This document shows positions 34,115 through 43,845 of a stretch of 64,000 nucleotides of DNA, piece by piece. The stretch spans positions 1 to 64,000 of the forward strand of contig DATALZ010000018.1 of NCBI GenBank assembly GCA_036260805.1. The letters are read 5' to 3'. This DNA is from Thermocaproicibacter sp036260805. GTDB taxonomy: Bacteria > Bacillota > Clostridia > Oscillospirales > Acutalibacteraceae. A program made the translations under genes and the position numbers. Position 1 is the stretch's first letter. Each line of letters begins with the position of its first letter. Below the pieces are notes generated by a model. It saw nothing but the letters and a program-made list of their open reading frames with translations, ran no database searches and was not told where the DNA came from.

Positions 34115-35398
34115 CTACTTTTGAGCAGCAATAGAGCTCTTAATAATATTTACACAATTATCCATCGAACTTTTTGGATCCATATCCTTATCCCATACGG
34201 ACTGCAAGGCTCTCATATATGGATCCCAAACCAGATTCATTTGTGGTATGGAAGGCATCACAGTGGAATATTGTGCCTGCTGCAAAAAAGCTGTAACATA
34301 TGGATCTGATTTTATAGCCGCATTATTTTCAATGTTTTTAATCGGAGGAATCTCGTGTGTAATTTGGTATCTTTCCATCAATAAATCTTTAGAAGATGCC
34401 ATTTCTGCGAATAGTTTAGCGGCATTCGGATATTTTGCATATGCACTTACGAATAACGCTTGAACACCTAAAAAGCTTACCGCATGTTTACCGTTAGGCA
34501 TCTTTGGCAAAACGGCGACTCCAAAGTCAACTCCGGCCTTTTTATAGTTTGATACAGCCCACAGGCCGTTGATTGTATATGGCAACTTTCCGCCCGTAAA
34601 AAGCCCGTCTATTACCTCAGAGCTTGCATCAGCGCTTTTTACATTCATAATATTTTTTAGTGAATGTACAAACTTGACACCCTCAACTGCATTACTTGAG
34701 TTTAAGCCGATATCATTTTTGTTGCTCCCGTCATTGCCAAAAACATAAGCTCCATATCCGGCTAAAAAGCAATGAGTAAAATAAGTGTTGCTTAACTGCC
34801 ACATGAACGCATACTTATTTTCCTTCGGATTGTTATATTTCTTTGCAAAATCCATTATCTCCTGAAAAGTAGCAGCAGGCTTACTGACTAATTTTTTATT
34901 ATAGAATAAAGCATACGTATTGATCGACAAAGGGTAACCATATATTTGGCCATCATATGTAACACATTTTGTGGCACTATCTATAAAATCATTCTTTATC
35001 TTTTCTGCCGTATTGTCATTCGGCTGAACTAATCCTGCGGCTATGAAATTCCCCAAACTGTCATGAGGCATTTCAAAGAGATCAGGGCCTAAATTGACTG
35101 GCGCATCCTGTACCATTCTATTAAAAAGCTCTCCGGCAGTAATTTTTTCTATTTTAACATCTATGCCATACTTTTTCTTGAATTCTTTTGCAACTGATTT
35201 TAGATATGTGATTCTATCATCGTTATCTTCCCAAATTACAGGTTTTGCGTCTTTTTCAGGCTGCAGAGTTTTATCTTTCGTGCTAACTGCCGCACTGGAA
35301 CTGGCCGCATCCTGATTGTCCATCTTTTGATTGCCGCTGCAGCCTGCAACTGAAAATATCATTAATATAGCAAATAAAATTGCACTAAGTCTTTTCAT
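34115..35398 (-). CDS. Maltodextrin-type solute-binding lipoprotein (MalE-like)
   Basis: A 427-residue surface lipoprotein: MKRLSAILFAILMIFSVAGC with acylated Cys20, then a charged linker and the binding fold ('KFKKKYGIDVKIEKITAGEL', 'DLFEMPHDSLGNFIAAGLVQ', 'YGYPLSINTYALFYNKKL'), which resembles MalE/cyclodextrin-binding proteins. AGGGGAGG precedes the start. It is the first gene after its own promoter and operator (35450-35499) and leads the run MalE, MalF, MalG, sortase, wall protein. Confidence 0.9.
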   Translation of the reverse strand: MKRLSAILFAILMIFSVAGCSGNQKMDNQDAASSSAAVSTKDKTLQPEKDAKPVIWEDNDDRITYLKSVAKEFKKKYGIDVKIEKITAGELFNRMVQDAPVNLGPDLFEMPHDSLGNFIAAGLVQPNDNTAEKIKNDFIDSATKCVTYDGQIYGYPLSINTYALFYNKKLVSKPAATFQEIMDFAKKYNNPKENKYAFMWQLSNTYFTHCFLAGYGAYVFGNDGSNKNDIGLNSSNAVEGVKFVHSLKNIMNVKSADASSEVIDGLFTGGKLPYTINGLWAVSNYKKAGVDFGVAVLPKMPNGKHAVSFLGVQALFVSAYAKYPNAAKLFAEMASSKDLLMERYQITHEIPPIKNIENNAAIKSDPYVTAFLQQAQYSTVMPSIPQMNLVWDPYMRALQSVWDKDMDPKSSMDNCVNIIKSSIAAQK

Positions 35399-35449
35399 GG
35401 ATATCCTCCCCTTTAATTTATACAGTCAAAATGATTCTCTCTTTTGTTC

Positions 35450-35499
35450 CGCAAGCGCTTGCATAACAATATTATATACACTTCCAAAAACTTTGTCAA
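35450..35499 (-). promoter_or_regulatory. Sigma-A promoter with LacI-type operator before the importer operon
   Basis: On the minus strand TTGACA (35494-35499), 17-bp spacer, TATAAT (35471-35476). The palindrome GCAAGCGCTTGC (35451-35462) sits at the expected transcription start. Matching sites lie at 42785-42798 and 43846-43859, so all three probably bind the LacI-family protein encoded at 42816. Confidence 0.85.
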
Positions 35500-35540
35500 T
35501 TAACTTTTATGAAATTTGCTAAGAACCTATCGCACCTTTG

Positions 35541-37271
35541 TCAACCCAGAAGGAGTATTGCAGAAAAACCAGGAACTATAATAGCTGAATCGGATTTACC
35601 CGCAAAATCATATTTCTTTTTCGTAATCAAATCAGTGAAAGTGTTTTTACCAATATTGATTTTGACTTCCTTTTTTTCTTCATCATTGTTAATAATAGCA
35701 ATTATAATTTGATTTGGAAGCTTCCTTTCATAGGCAATAACATTGTCATCGTTTTCGATCCAGATAAAAGTTCCTTGCCGTAAAGCTATATAATCTCTTC
35801 TTATATGGATCAGTTTTCGTACATACTGATAAACTTCCATATTCCAAAGACTTTTATCCCAAATAAATGTGCGTCTGCAGTCAGGATCTTCCCCGCCTTC
35901 CATTCCCGTTTCCGTTCCATAGTAAATGCATGGAGCTCCCGTATAAGTTAATTGGAAGGTTACCGCAAGCAGCAATTTTCTAATATTACCGCCGCATTGA
36001 GTTAAAAATCTCGAAGTATCATGACTATCGAGAAGATTAAACATCACTTCGTTTGACTGCTGCGTATAATCCATCTGAATTTTATTGATTAGCTGAGTGA
36101 ATTCTTTTGCGTTTACATTATCTAGGGCAAAGTAGTTAAGACAAGCCATTGTAAACCGATAGTTCATTACAGCATCAAGTTGGTCTCCCATTAACCAAGG
36201 TGAAGCATTTTGCCATACCTCACCCAGAATATAAGCGTCCTCTTTACACTGCTTTACATTTTCCCTGAGCTCTCGTAAAAATTTCGGATCCAATTCGTCA
36301 GCAACATCCAGTCTCCACCCATCAATATCTGTTTGTTCCGTCCAATAGCGCACAGCTGATAACAGATAATCCCTAACTTCTTTGTTTTCAGTATTTAGCT
36401 TGGGCATCTCCGATACAGTAGAAAAGGTTTTATAATTTGGCGGCATTGTTGTTACAGGAAATCCATTGAGGTAAAACCATTTGCAGTATGGCGAAGCACT
36501 TCCCTGCTCTAAAACATGCTTAAATTGCACTGCCTGAGAGCTGCAATGATTAAAAACTCCGTCCAGTATTACTCTTATGCCATTTTCGTGACATATTGAT
36601 ACCAGTTTTTTTAAGGTACGTAAATCTCCGAAGTGTGGGTCTATCGTGAAATAATCTATCGTATCATACTTATGATTCGATAGTGACTTGAAAATTGGCG
36701 TCATATAAATCGCATTAACGCCCAGATCTTTAAGGTACGCTATTTTTTCAATGATTCCGTCTAAATCGCCTCCGAAAAAGCTGTCGAAATAACATTTGCC
36801 GCCCCAAGCCTCAACGTTCTCAGGATCATTCCCTTGATTACCGTTTCGGAATCTGTCTGGAAAAATCTCGTAAAACACACTGTCTTTTACCCAATCCGGG
36901 ACATTATGAATACAGTTTTTATGAATATATGGATAAACAAACCAGTAGAAATGCGTTTGTTTTTCATCGAACCTGCTCACGATGCCCCATTGAGTATAGT
37001 AAAATACTTCTGATCCACTCGTCACCTTAAAATAATATGCAAGCCTTTGCATTAAAGGTATTTCTATAGAAAAATAGTCAAATAAACCTTCACTGCACGC
37101 ATATTTCATGCTGATTTCTCTATGCTTGTTCCATGCAAACTTATCCCCATAAATCAGAACGACCTTGGATAAATCCCCCTGGGCAGCCCTGATACGGATA
37201 TGAATGATTTTATCGTTATAAGCATAGCAGTAGTTGCTCTTTGGTTGATGATAAACAGCCTGCAAATTCAT
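35541..37271 (-). CDS. Neopullulanase/cyclomaltodextrinase-type glycoside hydrolase, family 13
   Basis: A 576-residue enzyme without a signal peptide. An N-terminal CBM34-like domain (about 1-120) precedes the GH13 barrel. Conserved regions: 'VNAIYMTPIF', 'GIRVILDGVFNHCS', 'DGWRLDVADEL' (nucleophile Asp), 'YILGEVWQNA' (acid Glu) and 'LLDSHDTSR' (transition-state Asp). The presence of a CBM34-like domain and 'PDRFRNGN' fits the neopullulanase/cyclomaltodextrinase subgroup, which cleaves imported cyclodextrins or maltodextrins in the cytoplasm. Its start overlaps the MATE stop (ATGA), so it is co-expressed with the genes upstream. Confidence 0.9.
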   Translation of the reverse strand: MNLQAVYHQPKSNYCYAYNDKIIHIRIRAAQGDLSKVVLIYGDKFAWNKHREISMKYACSEGLFDYFSIEIPLMQRLAYYFKVTSGSEVFYYTQWGIVSRFDEKQTHFYWFVYPYIHKNCIHNVPDWVKDSVFYEIFPDRFRNGNQGNDPENVEAWGGKCYFDSFFGGDLDGIIEKIAYLKDLGVNAIYMTPIFKSLSNHKYDTIDYFTIDPHFGDLRTLKKLVSICHENGIRVILDGVFNHCSSQAVQFKHVLEQGSASPYCKWFYLNGFPVTTMPPNYKTFSTVSEMPKLNTENKEVRDYLLSAVRYWTEQTDIDGWRLDVADELDPKFLRELRENVKQCKEDAYILGEVWQNASPWLMGDQLDAVMNYRFTMACLNYFALDNVNAKEFTQLINKIQMDYTQQSNEVMFNLLDSHDTSRFLTQCGGNIRKLLLAVTFQLTYTGAPCIYYGTETGMEGGEDPDCRRTFIWDKSLWNMEVYQYVRKLIHIRRDYIALRQGTFIWIENDDNVIAYERKLPNQIIIAIINNDEEKKEVKINIGKNTFTDLITKKKYDFAGKSDSAIIVPGFSAILLLG

Positions 37272-38653
37272 TCTTGATCTCTCTCAGTCATCATAGTTTT
37301 CCATTTTCCATGTTTGTATCGAATTACAAAAAGGAATGCTCGTAATGCCAAATCGATTGACATGGCAATCCATACACCGTTAATGCCCATGTTAAATAGC
37401 ACACCGAGGATATACCCGAATAAAAGTCGAAACAACCATACGCCTATGAACGTAGCGATCATTGGATATTTTGTATCTCCGCCGCCTCTTAATGTACCGG
37501 ATAAGACCTGGACAATGGCTAAAAGTGGTTGTGATAGTGCGTAAATGCGGATGATGCTGATACCACAATTGATTACTCCGCTATCATTGGAATAAAAAGC
37601 AAATAGATTTGGAGCAAAAATAATGATAACTATACTCATTATAACCATAGACAGCATATCGATTTTCAGTACTTCTCTGGTATCCTTTTTTGCTTCATTC
37701 TCATTACCAGCTCCCAAAGCCTGTCCTACCAAAGTAACCGCAGCGAGGTTAAACCCATACCCCGGGGTTATGCACAGCGACATTATGGACATACCTATGG
37801 TATTTGCGGCTATAGCGGTGGTTCCCATACCTATAATAACAATTTGAAGGATTAGCTTTCCGGTCTGCATAGAAAATTGTTCCATCCCATAGGGTATTCC
37901 GAGCCGCAGCACTTCTAAAATTGTTTTTGTTTTAGGCTTAAATCTGTTCCATTGATTAATATGTATCGTTCTGTGGCCACGTATAAGTATATATGCATTT
38001 ATGGCAGCACCGACAACCCTTGCAATTGATACGCCCAAAGCCGCACCTTCGACGCCGTGGCCCACAAAATGTAAGTTAATACTTCCGAAGTGCACGTTTA
38101 GCCCGTAAATAAGGAAATAGCTTAGTACTGCGCTTACTCCATTCATGACAAGGGTTACCTTCATAGGCGTTTTTGAATCTCCGCTGCCTCGCATAACACC
38201 ATTTGTCAGATAGTATATAAACATAAACGGATAGGAAAAAATGGTAATTCTGAAGTATGCAAGTGCATAGTGCATTACCAGATCATCAGCAGCACCATAC
38301 AGCAAATACATGATCGGTCCCTGTGCGAGCTCAATGATTACTGCAATGATAACGGCTAATACAGTACCAGAGTAAATAGCCTGTTTTGCAATTTCGCACG
38401 CCTTTTGCCGGTCACCCTGACCAATTGAGTGGGCAACTAAAATGGTTCCACCTGTAGACACGCCCGAAAACAAGGGGAAAATACACCGGTTAAACATATC
38501 TACTATTCCTACTGCGGAGACAGCTTCCTTTCCGAGTCTGCCTACCATGATCATGTTAATAATTCCTAAAAGCATTACCGCAATCTGTTCAGCAACAACC
38601 GGCATTGCTAGAGATAAGACATGTTTTCTCACATCGTTTTTTATTGATATCAT
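37268..38653 (-). CDS. MATE-family efflux transporter
   Basis: A 461-residue membrane protein with about 12 helices in two MatE repeats. Signature stretches are 'LAMPVVAEQIAVMLLGIINM', 'GVMRGSGDSKTPM' and 'GTLRGGGDTKYPM', the two equivalent loops. MATE proteins export small cationic or aromatic compounds by Na+ or H+ antiport. Its place between esterases and a glucan hydrolase in one operon is unusual; it may export a product released by the esterases (inference). The ribosome site AAAGG abuts the chosen ATG, so the start is not certain. Confidence 0.88.
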   Translation of the reverse strand: MISIKNDVRKHVLSLAMPVVAEQIAVMLLGIINMIMVGRLGKEAVSAVGIVDMFNRCIFPLFSGVSTGGTILVAHSIGQGDRQKACEIAKQAIYSGTVLAVIIAVIIELAQGPIMYLLYGAADDLVMHYALAYFRITIFSYPFMFIYYLTNGVMRGSGDSKTPMKVTLVMNGVSAVLSYFLIYGLNVHFGSINLHFVGHGVEGAALGVSIARVVGAAINAYILIRGHRTIHINQWNRFKPKTKTILEVLRLGIPYGMEQFSMQTGKLILQIVIIGMGTTAIAANTIGMSIMSLCITPGYGFNLAAVTLVGQALGAGNENEAKKDTREVLKIDMLSMVIMSIVIIIFAPNLFAFYSNDSGVINCGISIIRIYALSQPLLAIVQVLSGTLRGGGDTKYPMIATFIGVWLFRLLFGYILGVLFNMGINGVWIAMSIDLALRAFLFVIRYKHGKWKTMMTERDQE

Positions 38654-38673
38654 CCTTTAATTTTCATCAGAAT

Positions 38674-40029
38674 CTAACCCCATCGATTAACAATACATTG
38701 AATTTCTTCGTCTTTGACTGCCTCTAACTGCCGAAACGGGATATCATGCAAATCTGTATCCTTTTCTACACTGAGCTGATTTCTGCATACCATTTTCAGT
38801 CTGTAATTTACATTAAGTCCTCTCGGCAAATAGAATGTGCCTTTGTAAATACCTCTCGCTGCCTTTTCCATACCCAGATTAATTGGGGAATAGGTATCCG
38901 CAAAAATAACGGCGTCTTCAGGAGTAGATTCAGGTACCTTTACTTCAAATTCTATTTTCACGTTCTTGGACAGATTTTCTACCACTCTATATTCTTTTGA
39001 TGCCCTGACATTACCAAAAGTATAGTCTACCTTCGTTATGCCTTCCATTTTGGGTTTAATCACTCCATCCGGTTTTATATCCAGTATTTCCGGGTCTTCC
39101 ACAGCATAGCTGCCATTCAAGTCGCTCCTGACAAGCCCTGATTTGTAGGAGATAACAGAATTGACTCGTACTTCATCCTCATTGCGTCCAATCTGGTTCC
39201 TTCCAGTCAATTCAGCATGTACAGGTTCGCCTATATCTCCAAAGAAAAATATTAGAGGTCCTGCCGCTCTTTCTCCCCAATCCTTATTGGAATGGAAACC
39301 GTCAGGCACCTGATAATAGATCAGGTCTTTTCCTTCGGTATAACCCTTTGACAGTAATAAATCGACAACATGCTTTGTATCTTCCATGAGGCATGGCTCT
39401 TTCTCTCCGGTATCGAACCACATCTTCAAGTCTTTTTTATCAAGGCGATTCAAAACATCAAAATCCATTCCAAAGAATGCCGGTGACATTATTCCAAGCT
39501 TACTGAAAATATCCGGATGCCTAATGCCTATATTGAATGTAACCAATCCACCTGCAGAGGAACCCATAAGCCCAGTATTGTCTTTATCCGGAAGTGTTCT
39601 GAAATTCTTATCTATATAAGGTTTCAAGTCATTTATTATGAAATCCTCATAAAGTTCCCCTTTACCATCGATTGTATATTCAAAACGTGCATATTCATTC
39701 CATTTGACTGCTTTTTTGTTCCAGGAATAATGGGAAAACTCCTTTCCTCTCTCCTTGAATGCAATACCGACTATAATCAGTTCACGTATTTTGCCTTCTG
39801 AAATCAGTCTGTCTGCAGTTTTATGAATTTCCCATGATGTTCCCGTAGAAGAGGTAGATGGGTCAAAAATATTCTGACCATCGTGCATGTACAAAACTGG
39901 ATAACGCTTGTCAGGATAAACGTCATATTCAGGCGGCAGATAAAGATAAATGTTTCTGTCGTTATTTAATTTTGTAGCATGAAAATCAGATAATGTTAAA
40001 ATTCTGGATGTTCCCTTTGTAGAACACAT
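38674..40029 (-). CDS. Putative esterase (PF00756-type) with Ig-like and CBM20-like domains, paralogue 1
   Basis: A 451-residue protein without a signal peptide. Residues 1 to about 265 are an alpha/beta-hydrolase of the esterase-D/feruloyl-esterase kind: 'RYPVLYMHDGQNIFDP', nucleophile Ser in 'GLMGSSAGGLVTF', and a His in 'VPDGFHSNKDWGER'. A Big_2-like segment follows ('DPEILDIKPDGVIKPKMEGI'), then a domain ending 'GIYKGTFYLPRGLNVNYRLK' that resembles CBM20 starch-binding modules. ATG 40029 has AGGTGG 8 nt upstream; a GTG 12 nt earlier is rejected. It is the third of three tandem paralogues. Function as a sugar de-acylase is inferred. Confidence 0.78.
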   Translation of the reverse strand: MCSTKGTSRILTLSDFHATKLNNDRNIYLYLPPEYDVYPDKRYPVLYMHDGQNIFDPSTSSTGTSWEIHKTADRLISEGKIRELIIVGIAFKERGKEFSHYSWNKKAVKWNEYARFEYTIDGKGELYEDFIINDLKPYIDKNFRTLPDKDNTGLMGSSAGGLVTFNIGIRHPDIFSKLGIMSPAFFGMDFDVLNRLDKKDLKMWFDTGEKEPCLMEDTKHVVDLLLSKGYTEGKDLIYYQVPDGFHSNKDWGERAAGPLIFFFGDIGEPVHAELTGRNQIGRNEDEVRVNSVISYKSGLVRSDLNGSYAVEDPEILDIKPDGVIKPKMEGITKVDYTFGNVRASKEYRVVENLSKNVKIEFEVKVPESTPEDAVIFADTYSPINLGMEKAARGIYKGTFYLPRGLNVNYRLKMVCRNQLSVEKDTDLHDIPFRQLEAVKDEEIQCIVNRWG

Positions 40030-40057
40030 TTTAAATTCCACCTTGAATCATTTCCAA

Positions 40058-41398
40058 TTATGCAAAATCCCATTTTTCTACGGTATACTGAATTTTCATA
40101 TTATCGGTTGCCTGAAATATATTTTCCACCGGCTTTCCGTTCACATCGAGTTCTCTTATGTGAGCGTCACCCATCAAAATGTTATAGTGATATCCCCAGT
40201 CCCTTGGAACTGTAATGATGCACTTATAGATTCCATTTTTATCCTTTGTGGCTTCTATAATTTCTCCCACATTAACAAATATTCTTTCCTGTGTTGGAGT
40301 GTTGGAAGGCACCTTGATGTCCAATTCGAGTTTGACTGTTTCTGAAAGCTCGTTGATAATTTCATATGTGCCGTTATCCATTAATCCATATTTTTCATAT
40401 TTTACATTGGTTGTACCGCAGGCCTTGGGAATGATTCGTCCATTTGGTTCAATTTCCAAAATATCCGGGTTTTCTATAGTGAATTTCCCATTGATATCTG
40501 TCATAATGAAACCGCTGTCATACTTTACAATTGGGTTCACTGTTACATCCATACCTTTGAGTCCTATCCTTTTTCTGCCGGTCAGACTGCATGATACCGG
40601 CTTGCCAATATTACCAAAAAAGAACAGCAGCGGCATGCGTAACCTCTTTGCCCAGCAATCCTCATTATGAATGGCGCCCGGAACCTGAAAATAAGCCAAA
40701 TCTTTTTCCGGAACAAACCCCTTCTCCAGTAAGGAGTTAACAACCTTTCTGGAGTTTTCTACATAATACGCCTCGCCCTCACCGGTATCCATCCAAATTT
40801 TAAGCGGTTCCTTTTGCACATCGTTTAGCTTTTCGAAATCCGCCCAATTGAAAGCGGGTGATAAAATTCCAAGTTTGCTGAATATTTCCGGATGCCTGAA
40901 TCCGATAAAGTAAGTCACAAGCCCGCCCAAAGATGAACCCATTAAGGCGGTATTGTCACGATCCTTTAAGGTTCTGAAATGAGCATCAATATACGGTTTT
41001 AAACTGTTGATAATAAATCGCTCATATAAAATTCCACGAGCTTCCTTACTTATTTTGCACTTTCTAAAACCTCTGCGCCCTTCCATTCTCCCTTCAGGCA
41101 TAAAATGACAATATTCGCTGCCTCTGTTAGCATTATTATCGATTCCTACGACAATAATCGCTTTCATTTTTCCATCATTGGCAAGCTTATCCACGGTTTT
41201 GTGCACATTCCATGTTGTTTTGAATGGAGAGTCGGCCGGATCAAATAGGTTCTGCCCATCATGCATGTAAAGTACCGGATATCGTTTATCAAGTTCTGTT
41301 TCATAAGATTGCGGCAAATATATGCGAATATTCCGGTAATTATTTAGCTCTTTGGAATAAAAGTCAGCTATTACAATGTTTTTAGATTTGCCGTTCAT
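40058..41398 (-). CDS. Putative esterase with Ig-like and CBM20-like domains, paralogue 2
   Basis: A 446-residue paralogue of its two neighbours: 'RYPVLYMHDGQNLFDPADSP', nucleophile Ser in 'ALMGSSLGGLVTYFIGF', 'VPGAIHNEDCWAKR', then the Big_2-like segment ('NPDILEIEPNGRIIPKACGT') and the C-terminal binding-like domain ('TVPRDWGYHYNILMGDAHIR'). Its ATG overlaps the stop of paralogue 3 (ATGA), and paralogue 1 follows after 28 nt. The three differ enough to suggest separate substrates rather than recent duplication. Confidence 0.78.
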   Translation of the reverse strand: MNGKSKNIVIADFYSKELNNYRNIRIYLPQSYETELDKRYPVLYMHDGQNLFDPADSPFKTTWNVHKTVDKLANDGKMKAIIVVGIDNNANRGSEYCHFMPEGRMEGRRGFRKCKISKEARGILYERFIINSLKPYIDAHFRTLKDRDNTALMGSSLGGLVTYFIGFRHPEIFSKLGILSPAFNWADFEKLNDVQKEPLKIWMDTGEGEAYYVENSRKVVNSLLEKGFVPEKDLAYFQVPGAIHNEDCWAKRLRMPLLFFFGNIGKPVSCSLTGRKRIGLKGMDVTVNPIVKYDSGFIMTDINGKFTIENPDILEIEPNGRIIPKACGTTNVKYEKYGLMDNGTYEIINELSETVKLELDIKVPSNTPTQERIFVNVGEIIEATKDKNGIYKCIITVPRDWGYHYNILMGDAHIRELDVNGKPVENIFQATDNMKIQYTVEKWDFA

Positions 41399-42771
41399 GG
41401 TAAAATATCACCCCAGTTCTCCACCGTATAAAACAGCTCTTTATCCTCAGTCGCTCTGAATTGCCTAATATCTATCTCATTCATACTTTTATCCTTCTCC
41501 AGAGTCAAATCCGGTTTCCCAAAAACGTCAGCCTCTCTTCTGAATCTAAAGCTGACTACCAACCCTCTTGGAAAGGAAAATCTGCCTTGATAAAGTTTAT
41601 CGCCGATTCTACAAAGCTTTAAAGGCTTTGTCACATAAGTTCCCATATAGACGTTGGCCTCAGTGGGAGTCTTTCCAGGGACTTTCACATTGATTGTAAT
41701 ATCCACCGAATTACTGAGTTCTTTCACAACAGTATATTGCCGAGAAATTTTTAACCCTTCGTAGGTAAAGGTAACATTAGATGTTCCCTCTGATTTTCCC
41801 AATATGGTCCCATCTCCGCATACATCCAGTACTTCTGGATGTTCTGCACAATAGCTTCCATTTAATTGACTGATAGTAAAACCGCTGTCATACGTTATTA
41901 CAGGGTTGATCCGCAAATTTTCCTCAGAAATACCAGTTTTGTCATCCCCAAATAACCGGCATGATTCCGGCACTCCAATATTACCGAAAAAGTACATAAG
42001 CGGCATTCGAACACGCTTACCCCAATCAAGTTCTGAATGGATAGCCATGGGTTCCTGGTAGTACATAAAATCATCACCGGATTTATATCCTTTTTCGATC
42101 AATACGTCGGCTACATCCTTTGCATAATTCACAAAATAATCTTCGCCTTCTCCAACATCCATCCAAATCTTTAGAGGCGCCTTTTGCACAGAACTCAGAG
42201 ATTTCAAATCTTCCCAGAAAAAAGCGGGAGACATAATGCCAAGCTTACCGAATATGCCAGGATTTCGAAATCCAATATTGTAAGTTACCAGCCCCCCCAT
42301 GGAAGATCCAATCATCGCTGTATTTTCCGAATCACTCATTGTTCTGAATTTCGAATCAACATAGGGCTTAAGATCATTGATGATAAAGTCTTCATAAAGT
42401 AATCCCCTGCCATCAACACTAAGCTTATAATCACCAAGTGCACCGCCCTTTACCACACGATTAATGCAGGAAAAGTGCGTATATTCACCGCCTCTCGATG
42501 TATTATTACTAACCCCGACAATAATGATCTTTTTAATTTTGCCTTGCCTAATCAGTTCATCTGCAGTGTAATCAATATTCCATGAGCATCCGGACAGAGA
42601 CTTGTTTGAGATGCTAAAAATATTTTGCCCATCATGCATATAGAGTACGGGATACCGTAATTCAGTATCTGCATCATAGCCTTCCGGCAAGTAAATAAAT
42701 ATGTCCCTGTAATTATTAAGTTTTTTAGCATAAAAATCAGAAATTTTAATTATTTTTGATCTGTGTCCCAT
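41395..42771 (-). CDS. Putative esterase with Ig-like and CBM20-like domains, paralogue 3
   Basis: A 458-residue protein, first of the three esterase genes: 'RYPVLYMHDGQNIFSISNKS', nucleophile Ser in 'AMIGSSMGGLVTYNIGF', 'EPMAIHSELDWGKR', the Big_2-like segment ('HPEVLDVCGDGTILGKSEGT') and C-terminal 'QGRFSFPRGLVVSFRFRR'. The start at 42771 (MGHRSK) follows AGGAGG; an upstream TTG lies within the operator palindrome at 42785-42798 and is rejected. It begins 44 nt after the LacI gene ends and is probably read from the same promoter. Confidence 0.78.
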   Translation of the reverse strand: MGHRSKIIKISDFYAKKLNNYRDIFIYLPEGYDADTELRYPVLYMHDGQNIFSISNKSLSGCSWNIDYTADELIRQGKIKKIIIVGVSNNTSRGGEYTHFSCINRVVKGGALGDYKLSVDGRGLLYEDFIINDLKPYVDSKFRTMSDSENTAMIGSSMGGLVTYNIGFRNPGIFGKLGIMSPAFFWEDLKSLSSVQKAPLKIWMDVGEGEDYFVNYAKDVADVLIEKGYKSGDDFMYYQEPMAIHSELDWGKRVRMPLMYFFGNIGVPESCRLFGDDKTGISEENLRINPVITYDSGFTISQLNGSYCAEHPEVLDVCGDGTILGKSEGTSNVTFTYEGLKISRQYTVVKELSNSVDITINVKVPGKTPTEANVYMGTYVTKPLKLCRIGDKLYQGRFSFPRGLVVSFRFRREADVFGKPDLTLEKDKSMNEIDIRQFRATEDKELFYTVENWGDILP

Positions 42772-42784
42772 ACTCGTCCTCCTA

Positions 42785-42798
42785 TGCAAGCGCTTGCA
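42785..42798. promoter_or_regulatory. LacI-type operator before the esterase genes
   Basis: TGCAAGCGCTTGCA is a perfect 14-bp palindrome with the CG-centred core typical of LacI/MalR-family operators. It lies between the regulator stop and the first esterase start, placed as an internal roadblock. Confidence 0.85.
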
Positions 42799-42815
42799 TA
42801 TTAAACAAAAATTTT

Positions 42816-43829
42816 TTATACAGAACTTCTTATTTTCAATTCCGCCGGAACAATCGTCCTTGCGAAACCGTTATAGCTGCTTTTTATGCAAGATAACAAC
42901 ATCTCACAGGCTTTAGCCCCAATATCAAATGCATTCATCTCAACAGAAGTCAGAGATGGTGTATAAAACTCCGCTGTTGGAACATTATTGAATCCGGCAA
43001 CAGCAATATCATTGGGGACACTAAGGCCCCTTTCTTTAATTTGTTTGATTGCACCGAAAGCTATTAAATCATCTTGTGCAATTACGCCGGTAGGTACTAT
43101 TCCATGGTCAAAAATTTCTTTCATTAACTCATATCCGTTATCTGTCACAAATCTTCCCTTTATGATCAGATTTTCATCAATGGGTATCGAATGATCCAAA
43201 AGGGCTTTTTTGTATCCGTCAACTCGGTCTACAGTTATGGCGAAACTAGTAGCAGCACCTAAAAAGGCAATTTTTTTATGCCCCCGGTTAATAAACAGCT
43301 CCGTCATTTTATAGGATAATGCAAAGTTGTCATTGTCCACCCAATTAACCTCATTTTCATTTATTGGCTTTCCAATAACAACAAAAGGTGAATTGAAACT
43401 TCTAAGTTCTTCGATAATCGGGTCATTTACTCTAGGATATAAATATATAATACCATCTGTTATCCCGCCTTTTGCAAGTTCGCGTATTCTCCGTTTGTCG
43501 TCATCCATTTTATTCAAGCTAGACAGCAATATATTATAGCCATTTTTATACGCTATTAGGCTTAGCCCTCCAAGGATGTCCACGCAGGAAGGATATTGTA
43601 AAGCTTTACGCAATGCTTTCTCCGTTCTGCTGGCTAAGACTACCCCAAGTGTCTTTGTAGAGTTATTTGCTAAAGAACGTGCAACGATATTAGGCTGATA
43701 GTTCATCCGTTCCATAATTTTAAGTACTTTTTTACGGGTAGCCGCACTTATGTTAGGATTATTTGATATAACTCTCGATACCGTTGAAGGTGAAACATTC
43801 GCTTCCTTCGCTATATCATCAAGTGTCAT
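42816..43829 (-). CDS. LacI-family repressor of the alpha-glucan block
   Basis: A 337-residue repressor. The N-terminal helix-turn-helix 'MTLDDIAKEANVSPSTVSRV' and hinge 'MNYQPNIVARSLANNSTKTL' are canonical, followed by the periplasmic-binding-like effector domain ('DGIIYLYPRVND', 'KKIAFLGAATSFAITVDRVD', 'IAVAGFNNVPTAEFYTPSLT'). The start at 43829 has GGGAGG 8 nt upstream. It is first in the run regulator, three esterases, MATE, GH13, and has an operator in its own promoter, so it is autoregulated. It probably answers to maltose or maltodextrin, as MalR proteins do (inference). Confidence 0.9.
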   Translation of the reverse strand: MTLDDIAKEANVSPSTVSRVISNNPNISAATRKKVLKIMERMNYQPNIVARSLANNSTKTLGVVLASRTEKALRKALQYPSCVDILGGLSLIAYKNGYNILLSSLNKMDDDKRRIRELAKGGITDGIIYLYPRVNDPIIEELRSFNSPFVVIGKPINENEVNWVDNDNFALSYKMTELFINRGHKKIAFLGAATSFAITVDRVDGYKKALLDHSIPIDENLIIKGRFVTDNGYELMKEIFDHGIVPTGVIAQDDLIAFGAIKQIKERGLSVPNDIAVAGFNNVPTAEFYTPSLTSVEMNAFDIGAKACEMLLSCIKSSYNGFARTIVPAELKIRSSV

Positions 43830-43845
43830 TCCCATGTCCTCCCAG

